Assembly (NCBI GenBank): GCA_905221455.1 | Contig: CAJNDF010000007.1 | Coordinates: 1-64,000, forward strand | From: a bacterium | Lineage (GTDB): Bacteria; Bacillota; Bacilli; Lactobacillales; Streptococcaceae | Direction of reading: 5' to 3' | DNA length: 64,000 nucleotides | Shown here: in pieces, positions 58,003 through 64,000 of the stretch | Numbering within the stretch: the stretch's first letter is position 1 | Layout of the letters: every line of letters begins with the position of its first letter | The notes under the pieces: generated by a model | What the model was told of the DNA's origin: nothing | The model's input: the letters and a program-made list of their open reading frames with translations, nothing else | Database searches by the model: none | Program-made: the position numbers and the translations under genes

Positions 58003-58776
58003 TTATAGATGGTAATTCTTTAATTTAATAAATGTAGGCAGTGACATACAATCTACTTTCTCAATTAAACAGAGGGTGTCGTCAAGAATAAAAAAAATAT
58101 AAAATCTATCTTGAAATATAGTTACAAAATAAGTCTCAAATTCCTTTGCTTTTAAACTTCTGTATTCAAATAGTGAGTAAAAATCATAATTTAACGCGCT
58201 TACAATAATATCATCCGAGTTATCTGTCTCGAGTATATCAATCAGCTCAAACGAATATGGAAAAAATAATAAAAGGTTTTTCTGTTTTTCCAGCATTTTC
58301 AACACTTTTATGATATCTCTTTCAATACCATACTTTCTAATATTTAAAAAGTTTTCCCCTAATCGAGTGAGCTCTGATATATCTCTTGTTCGGAATGCAA
58401 CATGAATCTGAGTAGCTTTTACTTCACCGAATTTCTTTTTACTTTCACGAATACCAATTATAGCATCGCCATAATTGCTAATGCCCGGAGAAAACAAATG
58501 ACTAGCTTGTAATCTAGTGCTAGATGATAATAATTTAAAGTCTATTTCATAACTTTTCGAGATTGCATCACATTGACCATTATTTTCATTTAACGGTTTA
58601 GAGAAAGGAGATTGCCCTTTATCTTTAAAATGAGATGACTTATTAAGTAGCTCTAGTAAATAGTTCTCATAATTACAATCGGGCTCTCCATCAACAAAAT
58701 TTTTAATAATAGTAGCTGGTGGTAGCAGTTTAAATTTTATTCGTGGATCAATATTAGGGTTTAAATTCTCTTCCAT
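58003..58776 (-). CDS. unknown protein, first gene of the kinase operon (possible PD-(D/E)XK nuclease)
   Basis: This 257-residue soluble protein has no family I recognise. Residues 68-82 (QCDAISKSYEIDFKL) give Asp70, then Glu77/Asp79 and Lys81, the spacing of a PD-(D/E)XK nuclease core, followed by a region with KATQIHVAFRTRD. This is suggestive only; the same residues could be chance. An extended -10 (TGGTATAAT) and GGAGGAATTACT precede its ATG, so it leads the operon. Confidence 0.6.
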   Translation of the reverse strand: MEENLNPNIDPRIKFKLLPPATIIKNFVDGEPDCNYENYLLELLNKSSHFKDKGQSPFSKPLNENNGQCDAISKSYEIDFKLLSSSTRLQASHLFSPGISNYGDAIIGIRESKKKFGEVKATQIHVAFRTRDISELTRLGENFLNIRKYGIERDIIKVLKMLEKQKNLLLFFPYSFELIDILETDNSDDIIVSALNYDFYSLFEYRSLKAKEFETYFVTIFQDRFYIFFILDDTLCLIEKVDCMSLPTFIKLKNYHL

Positions 58777-58793
58777 AGTAATTCCTCCATATC

Positions 58794-58802
58794 ATTATAC
58801 CA
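58794..58802 (-). promoter_or_regulatory. promoter of the kinase/nuclease operon, extended -10
   Basis: The reverse strand reads TGGTATAAT, 18 bp before the first ATG; -35 weak. The rest of the 284-bp divergent gap is AT-rich without recognisable operators. Confidence 0.7.
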
Positions 58803-59060
58803 TCAATGTGTAAAGGAGTTGGTTTGTTGAAGTAATAACTAATTGTTAAATTAATTTAGGTGTATGATTACAAATGTGTCTCTTAACTAGTCGAATTAAT
58901 TATTTATAGCTCATACAATGTTATTAGATTCTTCTGTTTATCAATATTTTGACAAAATATAAGATTTCTATAATTTATTTTCAAGTTTATAATAGCATTT
59001 TTTCCGAACTAGGTATAATATAGTATATATGAATTATTATCGATTAAAGGAGTAAGTAAA

Positions 59061-59816
59061 ATGGGAGAGAAATTTAAAGAATTCTATTTCACTGGCGATC
59101 AAAGACTTCATAATTTAGATGAATTAGAAAAGGAATATGAACGAAAAAGTGGAGATATATCGAGTTACCGAGGTAGGATATTTTGTCCAGAATGTAGGAT
59201 TGCTGAGCTAGCATTTACTCATAAAACATCAAGAAAAAGAGCTTTTTTGTCTACACTACCGTCGTCAAATCATATGGCGGATTGCTCGCTCCAACATGAA
59301 CCTGTATCCAGGAGGGAAATCAAGGATTATGTTAGTAATTTAGGTGAGGAGGAGATGCAAGATAGACTTGAAGCAATGTTAAATCGAATGTTGCCAAGAG
59401 AACGAGAAGAAAATCAAATTCCTGCTAATGATGAAGGCGATAATCCTTTTACAATATTAGTCGGAAGAGAAGGTCAACCTAATACTAGAAAATGTATCCC
59501 CAGAAAATCTTTGAAGAGCTGGTTTGATAAGGACGAAGAAAATAACGTCTTTCTATTTTATGGGAGCGTCCATTTAGAAGTTAAAGAATTTAAAACTAAA
59601 TTGGGGGAGACTCAATACAGATTGATTGTGAAGACCAAACAAGATGACGAGTGGAAAATAAAGACAACTATATATAGAGGGAAAAACAAGGATAAAATAG
59701 ACCAACATCAAAATTATGATCTTGCTATTATTGGGCAAATCGAATTCTATAACAACCATCCACAAATTAAAACTGTATCTAGTTCTTCAATTATGTTTAG
59801 AAGAAGTCAAGGATAA
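59061..59816 (+). CDS. zinc-ribbon protein of unknown function
   Basis: This 251-residue protein has a CxxC knuckle (FCPECRIAEL, Cys42/Cys45) and a second ligand group SSNHMADCSLQHE (His71, Cys75, His79), similar in layout to the N-terminal zinc finger of CoiA-like nuclease-family proteins. The middle is acidic/helical with LEAMLNRMLPRERE. The C-terminal 110 residues look like an all-beta domain (VFLFYGSVHLEVKEF, AIIGQIEFYNN). No catalytic motif is apparent. AAAGGAGTAAGT precedes ATG. It is divergent from the kinase operon and ends 23 bp before the right direct repeat. Confidence 0.6.
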   Translation: MGEKFKEFYFTGDQRLHNLDELEKEYERKSGDISSYRGRIFCPECRIAELAFTHKTSRKRAFLSTLPSSNHMADCSLQHEPVSRREIKDYVSNLGEEEMQDRLEAMLNRMLPREREENQIPANDEGDNPFTILVGREGQPNTRKCIPRKSLKSWFDKDEENNVFLFYGSVHLEVKEFKTKLGETQYRLIVKTKQDDEWKIKTTIYRGKNKDKIDQHQNYDLAIIGQIEFYNNHPQIKTVSSSSIMFRRSQG

Positions 59817-59839
59817 AACCAAAAAATTATGGGAAGGGG

Positions 59840-59910
59840 TTTTTCTTTTGTTAATTTCAGTATATTGCAATAAAAATCATTCGAATGACTATATTTTTGA
59901 CTACATTTTT
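59840..59910. repeat. right 71-bp direct repeat flanking the island
   Basis: Same orientation and 68/71 identity to 53472-53542. The two copies bound a 6.3-kb cargo of AT-rich genes inserted behind rpmG. No integrase gene or tRNA lies at either end. Confidence 0.85.
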
Positions 59911-59933
59911 CAATTGAATTTTGATTACAAATA

Positions 59934-60029
59934 TTCGCGTGATTTTCGCGTGAATATTTTAAAATATATCTTAGAAACACGATAAAATCAAAGATTTTAA
60001 TTATCTATCAAATTTACTTTTTCGCGTGA
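59934..60029. repeat. three TTCGCGTGA repeats between the island and hsdM
   Basis: TTCGCGTGA occurs at 59934-59942, 59945-59953 and 60021-60029, GC-rich islands in very AT-rich DNA. The first two are framed by the inverted pair AATATTC and GAATATT. The rest of 59911-60110 holds no gene. This could be a protein-binding site cluster or a remnant of a mobile-element end. Confidence 0.45.
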
Positions 60030-60110
60030 CAATCGTTTAAAAAAACAAATTTAAACAAGATTATATTTTAGGAAGGAAAAATAATTCTCGGAACATTTGC
60101 GGAAACCAAA

Positions 60111-60139
60111 GCGCAGGCTCAAGTGAACCTGCGTTTTTT
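60111..60139 (+). terminator. terminator on the + strand facing hsdM
   Basis: CGCAGG pairs with CCTGCG around a 10-nt loop and is followed by TTTTTT on the + strand. The reverse side lacks a T run, so it protects hsdM from + strand read-through rather than ending hsdM. Confidence 0.7.
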
Positions 60140-60156
60140 CATTCTTCCCCCACTCC

Positions 60157-61758
60157 CTAAATCTCTTTCAATTTTTCGAGATAGGCGGTTAATTCTGCTT
60201 GGGCTTCTGGTGTTGTGCCTACTAGTTGGCTGCGCATGTGTGCGAGTCTGGCTTCTACCTCTCCAATCTCTTTATCAATCTCTGCGAGCTGGTCGGCGAG
60301 GTCGGCGAGGGGAACAACCGGTTCTTCTTCAAAGGTATCGACATAGCGTGGAATGTTGAGGTTATAGTCATTTTCGACAATCTCTTCAAAGCTGGCTAGA
60401 TGGGCAAACTTCTCGACATTCTCGCGTTTTTGATAGGTCTCCAAAATCTTGGCAATATGGTCTTCGGTCATATTGTTTTGATTTTTCCCTTTTTCAAACT
60501 CTTTTGAGGCATCGATAAAGAAGACATCCTTATTGGTACGATTCTTTTTAAGGATAATAATAGTTGTCGGGATAGAGGTGTTGTAGAAGATATTTGCTGG
60601 CAAGCCGATAACTGTATCAATAGCTCCTTCTTCTAGCAAATGCTGGCGAATCTTCTGCTCGGCTGCTCCTCGAAAGAGAACTCCGTGAGGAAGGACAATA
60701 GCCATGACTCCATTATGCTTGAGGTGGTAAAAACCGTGAAGGAGGAAGGCAAAATCTGCTTTAGACTTAGGTGCAAGAACTCCATAACTTGAAAAGCGAG
60801 GATCTTGCAAGAATCCACTATCTGCTGACCACTTCAATGAATAGGGTGGGTTCATCAAAACCCCATCAAAGTCTGTCGGCTCGGTAGTCGGCCAATCTTC
60901 GTCTAGGGTATCGTGGTTGCTGAGGTGATAGTTCTCAATCGCAACTCCATGAAGCATCATATTCATGCGAGCAAGGTTAAAGGTCGAAGTAATTAACTCT
61001 TGACCGTAGTAAGAAATCGTCGAAGCTTGCTTACTATAGCGCTTAGCATTGAGCAAGAGGGAACCAGAACCCATGGTCGGGTCGTAAACCGACATGCCCT
61101 TTTGATGCTCGCGCCCTGCAAAGACAATCTGAGTCATGAGGTGAGAGACTGCTTGAGGTGTATAGAACTCTCCAGCCTTTTTCCCAGAATCGCTGGCAAA
61201 CTGGCCAATCAAGTACTCATAAGCATCACCCAAGATATCACCAGCATGACCAGACACATTGAGGTCGTTGAGTTGCTTCATAACCTCAGAGATGGTCTTG
61301 TTTTGCTTTTGTGGGGTGTTGCCTAGCTTTTTGGCATAAAGGTCGATATCTTCGAAAAGATTTTCAAATTTCTCATTGGCTTGCTCGATATCACGGAAAC
61401 TTTGGGCTAGAGACTCTAGCTGGAAGGTTCCTTCATGGATCGACTGAACCAGCTTGGTAAAGGTCAGAGAAGGCTCAATCACATAGCCCAGATCGTCATT
61501 TAAGACCTCAATGAGGTCTTCACGGACATCTGCATCCGCAAAGTTTTCCTCGTAGAGAAGCTGCGCTTGCTGGAAGGACTCAAAAGTCTCGTCCAAGTTA
61601 TCACAGACGGCTTGGAGGATGTTGTCGGATAGGTACTTGTAGAAAATCAAGCCCAAGAGGTAGGACTTGTATTCATTGGCTTCCATCTGGCCACGCAGGA
61701 TATCTGCCGCATTCCAGAGGGATTGGTAAAGTTCTCTTGATAAATCTGTTTGTGACAT
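60157..61758 (-). CDS. hsdM: type I restriction-modification DNA methyltransferase subunit HsdM
   Basis: This 533-residue N6-adenine methyltransferase subunit has an N-terminal helical domain (about 1-150), SAM site with FYTPQAVSHLM and DPTMGSGSLLL, and the catalytic NPPYSLKW (motif IV). A C-terminal coiled coil (LADLADQLAEIDKEIGEVEARL) contacts HsdS. ATG of MSQTDLSR is chosen from TAGGAGACCCT. It pairs with HsdS to set specificity. Base composition is closer to the core genome than the neighbouring island. No hsdR in the window. Confidence 0.95.
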   Translation of the reverse strand: MSQTDLSRELYQSLWNAADILRGQMEANEYKSYLLGLIFYKYLSDNILQAVCDNLDETFESFQQAQLLYEENFADADVREDLIEVLNDDLGYVIEPSLTFTKLVQSIHEGTFQLESLAQSFRDIEQANEKFENLFEDIDLYAKKLGNTPQKQNKTISEVMKQLNDLNVSGHAGDILGDAYEYLIGQFASDSGKKAGEFYTPQAVSHLMTQIVFAGREHQKGMSVYDPTMGSGSLLLNAKRYSKQASTISYYGQELITSTFNLARMNMMLHGVAIENYHLSNHDTLDEDWPTTEPTDFDGVLMNPPYSLKWSADSGFLQDPRFSSYGVLAPKSKADFAFLLHGFYHLKHNGVMAIVLPHGVLFRGAAEQKIRQHLLEEGAIDTVIGLPANIFYNTSIPTTIIILKKNRTNKDVFFIDASKEFEKGKNQNNMTEDHIAKILETYQKRENVEKFAHLASFEEIVENDYNLNIPRYVDTFEEEPVVPLADLADQLAEIDKEIGEVEARLAHMRSQLVGTTPEAQAELTAYLEKLKEI

Positions 61759-61798
61759 AGGGTCTCCTATCAATTTCTACTTTCATTCGTTTAGTGTA

Positions 61799-61827
61799 GC
61801 TTTTTGCGGTCTTTGTATCTTAGATAA
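61799..61827. repeat. 29-bp direct repeat, copy 1 (hsdS-hsdM gap)
   Basis: Begins GCTTTTTGCGG and ends TATCTTAGATAA; 27 of 29 positions match the copy at 61911-61939, which covers the hsdS stop codon. The gap between the copies also carries AAAAGC...GTAAAAA and its near complement. Confidence 0.75.
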
Positions 61828-61910
61828 TCGAACACGACCTAAAAGCTGGGTAAAAAAGATAAACTGTCTGGTCCTCATCGAAGACTGCGCCAGTTTCCTA
61901 TTTTTACTGG

Positions 61911-61939
61911 GCTTTTTGAGGTCTTGGTATCTTAGATAA
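61911..61939. repeat. 29-bp direct repeat, copy 2 (hsdS 3' end)
   Basis: Covers the last two sense codons and stop of hsdS plus following bases. The duplicate 112 bp away suggests loss of an intervening second hsdS-like end or a past recombination. Confidence 0.75.
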
Positions 61940-63128
61940 ACATTTTTCTAAGTAGGGTTTGTTTGCTCTCTTTGAGCTGGTTGACTTTTTCCTCTTGTTT
62001 GGCAATGGCCTTGTCTAGGTCTTGGAAGAAAGAGCCGATGGCTTCTTGTTCAGGGAGGGAGGGGAAAATCAATTCAATATCAGATAACTGATTAAAAGAC
62101 AAAGTATCTCTAACTCCACCCTCAGAGTATATTGCTCTCTGACTATCAAATAAAGACGTTTTAAACCAGTACCACAAATATGAATCATCTATATTTTCAA
62201 CAGTGGAAAAAGAAATGTATAACGGTGATACAACCGATAAAGTATCTCCCTCTTTCTTGTATGCTATAGACCCAACATTAATTCGTGAAGGATTATAGGC
62301 AAATTGCTTTTCAGATATCACATAATAATTTGATAAATCTGCACTTGCAACAGAGTAATCTTCAAACTGCTCTGTTTGTTTTACAAATCCTAATTTATTA
62401 GAAACACTTTCAACATTATTTATAGCTAAATCTCTGTTCTTTTTATTATTTTTCTTCAACACTTCCCCCAACTTCACTTCCTTCCACTCATCTTCAAATC
62501 CTGCGAAGCGAAGGGCTGGTTTGGTTTGTCCTTTGGCTGGGAAGAGGAGCTTGAGGTAGGTTTTCTTCTGCTCTTTGAGTACCTCTAACTTACGCTGTTG
62601 AAGGCTAATGAGCTGGTCAATATCTTGGAAGAAAGAACCGATGGCGGTTTGCTCGGGGAGGGAGGAGAGGGATATGCCCAACTCCTTTACGATACTACCA
62701 GAAAGATTCCCCTGACCTCCTTGAAGATATTTATCAGTTATATTCTTTTTTTGAAGTCTTAACCACTGCACTATAAATTCAGATGTATAATTAGTTTTAG
62801 GAATTATACTTAAAATTGCTTGATTTATGGCACCATTAATTTTAGAAATACCTACTTCTCCACTAGTGGCTCCATATAAAGCATAAAGAATATCCCCTTT
62901 TTTAACTAGTTTAGCAGAAGAATTATCTAAGCCATCCTTAGTTAAAAATAATTCTGTTTTGTCCGAATTAATTTCAGCTGATCTAATAAAAGGTATTTCT
63001 CCACCGTAGTATTTCTTATTGCCTGCAGCGGGCGTTCCACCAGAGAACGAGGTAGAAATTTCTCCCAACTTCTTCTCTTCCCAAGATTCGGTATAGCCTG
63101 CAAAGCGATAACTTGGTTTCTTTGTCAT
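61932..63128 (-). CDS. hsdS: type I restriction-modification specificity subunit HsdS
   Basis: This 398-residue protein has two target-recognition domains (about 15-150 and 215-350), each followed by a conserved helix: LPEQTAIGSFFQDIDQLI and LPEQEAIGSFFQDLDKAI. The repeats also share WEEKKLGEI/WKEVKLGEV starts. The two TRDs read half-sites of a bipartite DNA target that cannot be predicted here. TRD-coding stretches are visibly more AT-rich than the conserved repeats, as expected from TRD exchange. It follows the AbiH gene by 1 bp. No inverted second hsdS or recombinase is seen in the window. Confidence 0.94.
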   Translation of the reverse strand: MTKKPSYRFAGYTESWEEKKLGEISTSFSGGTPAAGNKKYYGGEIPFIRSAEINSDKTELFLTKDGLDNSSAKLVKKGDILYALYGATSGEVGISKINGAINQAILSIIPKTNYTSEFIVQWLRLQKKNITDKYLQGGQGNLSGSIVKELGISLSSLPEQTAIGSFFQDIDQLISLQQRKLEVLKEQKKTYLKLLFPAKGQTKPALRFAGFEDEWKEVKLGEVLKKNNKKNRDLAINNVESVSNKLGFVKQTEQFEDYSVASADLSNYYVISEKQFAYNPSRINVGSIAYKKEGDTLSVVSPLYISFSTVENIDDSYLWYWFKTSLFDSQRAIYSEGGVRDTLSFNQLSDIELIFPSLPEQEAIGSFFQDLDKAIAKQEEKVNQLKESKQTLLRKMFI

Positions 63129-63129
63129 T

Positions 63130-64000
63130 TTACTCCCTTTCTTTAATCAAATTCATAGAATCTACATTTACTTTTAATTCTAGTTGTGCATTCCCTGGAT
63201 GGATGAAATGAAACTCTTTCTCACATTCTGGCAAAATAGGTCTTGTAAAAGTTGAATTTTGAATTTCTATTTCTTCTAAATTTGGGAAACCCGATAAATC
63301 AATAGATTTTTTCTCAGTAGTTATGCTACTATCCCAAATACGAATAGCACTACATATACTTTCTTTCAGAGTATCGAATAAGTCATCTATAAAAATTGAA
63401 CAATCTTTTATCCTCAATTCTGAGCAATTTCTTAGTAACACTTTAAAAGAATCTGAAAAAATCAAAGTGGGAAATCCTACACACTCTCTTACACTTTCAA
63501 ACTCAATTGGTATTTCTTTACCCTTATCAATTTCCCCAAATTCGATAAACTTTAATATCCATTCTAGCCCTTCACAGTCAGCGTCACTTTTTAGTTGAAT
63601 CGATCGAATATCTGAAGGTTCCAAGGAGGAAGCTGTTATCCAAATCTTTTCAAATTCCTTATTTTGAGGAATATTCAGATTAAAAAGCTTTTGAAAAAGA
63701 AGTAATTCTTCTTCGCCTTTTTCTTCTTCTGAAAGATTTTCTCCAGACAGATTGAACTCCAAAGCTTGTTCCTTATCTACTAATACATCCACAAAAGGAA
63801 TCAATTGAACTTTTTCGACTACATCACGCTTAAAATTTTGGAGAAGAGTTTGCATCTTATCGCTATAATCCCGCTTATAGTAAAATAGATAAATCTTTCT
63901 CGCTTTTTTTATCCATTTACTTAAAAAGTTCAAATCTGTCCCAGCTATCGAATGTCCTAAGATATAAAGATCCATTTCATCATCTAGTTCGATATCTCTT
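63130..64000 (-). CDS. AbiH-family abortive-infection protein, C-terminal part (runs off the window)
   Basis: The frame stays open to the right edge, so an ATG at 63975 is probably internal. The visible N-terminal segment DLYILGHSIAGTDLNFL followed by KARKIYLFYYKRDY is the characteristic C-terminal motif of AbiH-type phage-exclusion proteins. About 220 further residues form a strand-rich, possibly leucine-rich or beta-helical extension (SIDLSGFPNLEEIEIQNS). It is transcribed directly into hsdS with a 1-bp gap, so it is embedded in the type I RM operon. Its product is probably a cytoplasmic antiphage factor. Confidence 0.75.
   Translation of the reverse strand, partial: RDIELDDEMDLYILGHSIAGTDLNFLSKWIKKARKIYLFYYKRDYSDKMQTLLQNFKRDVVEKVQLIPFVDVLVDKEQALEFNLSGENLSEEEKGEEELLLFQKLFNLNIPQNKEFEKIWITASSLEPSDIRSIQLKSDADCEGLEWILKFIEFGEIDKGKEIPIEFESVRECVGFPTLIFSDSFKVLLRNCSELRIKDCSIFIDDLFDTLKESICSAIRIWDSSITTEKKSIDLSGFPNLEEIEIQNSTFTRPILPECEKEFHFIHPGNAQLELKVNVDSMNLIKERE

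Noticed and set aside
54144..59839. Integrase or transposase mobilising the island
   Set aside because: None of the products shows tyrosine/serine recombinase or DDE motifs, so any mobility is inferred from the repeats only.
59715..59985. Overlapping 89-codon frame spanning the right direct repeat
   Set aside because: It overlaps the zinc-ribbon gene in another frame and runs into the repeat, with no ribosome site.

Overview
The window looks like chromosome of a mitis-group Streptococcus (S. pneumoniae / S. mitis complex). Grounds: low GC; gene order gltX-pgi-patBA-hexA-argR/argS, gpsA-galU, dapH, pbp1b/tyrS, malQP/malXCDA/malR, aspS, hisS, ilvD, rpmFG, which matches the pneumococcal backbone as I remember it; two BOX elements; and the proteins themselves (MalX, MalQ, PBP1b, PatAB). 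I cannot decide the species. The PBP1b sequence differs at several positions from the pneumococcal protein as I recall it, which would fit S. mitis or a mosaic strain.

Layout. 1-53.4 kb is core genome. It holds tRNA-Glu with gltX, then pgi, a class-I glutamine amidotransferase, the PatAB drug exporter behind a leader terminator, mutS (hexA), and divergent argR/argS. An unusual hairpin array follows argS at 13.1-13.3 kb. Next come gpsA-galU, a dapH-dapEL-fthC-rhomboid operon preceded by an unassigned structured RNA, an EamA transporter, divergent pbp1b/tyrS, a P-type ATPase with a DUF6110 partner, and rlmA(II). The maltodextrin regulon (malQP, malXCD, malA, malR) shows clear MalR operators and cre sites. 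After it come aspS-yitT, a ten-gene envelope/ABC operon under an XRE regulator (40.8-45.2 kb), hisS, an MFS-Rgg pair, a SufT-like gene, ilvD, an SPFH protein with a ribbon-helix-helix partner, and rpmF-rpmG.

53.4-64 kb is accessory and looks like a defence hotspot. Immediately behind the rpmG terminator a 71-bp sequence is repeated (3 mismatches) about 6.4 kb apart. Between the copies lie very AT-rich genes: a uracil-DNA-glycosylase-like protein split into two overlapping frames; an opposing four-gene operon (unknown protein with a possible PD-(D/E)XK motif, a Ser/Thr kinase with an AbiJ-like N-terminal region, an all-helical DUF5677/HEPN-like protein, and a beta-beta-alpha-metal DNA/RNA nuclease); and a zinc-ribbon protein of unknown function. 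No integrase or transposase is visible. Beyond the second repeat is a type I restriction-modification locus (hsdM, hsdS, and an AbiH-family gene running off the window edge; hsdR not in the window). The kinase/nuclease operon is the best candidate here for an undescribed system. Its defence role is inferred from domain content and location.
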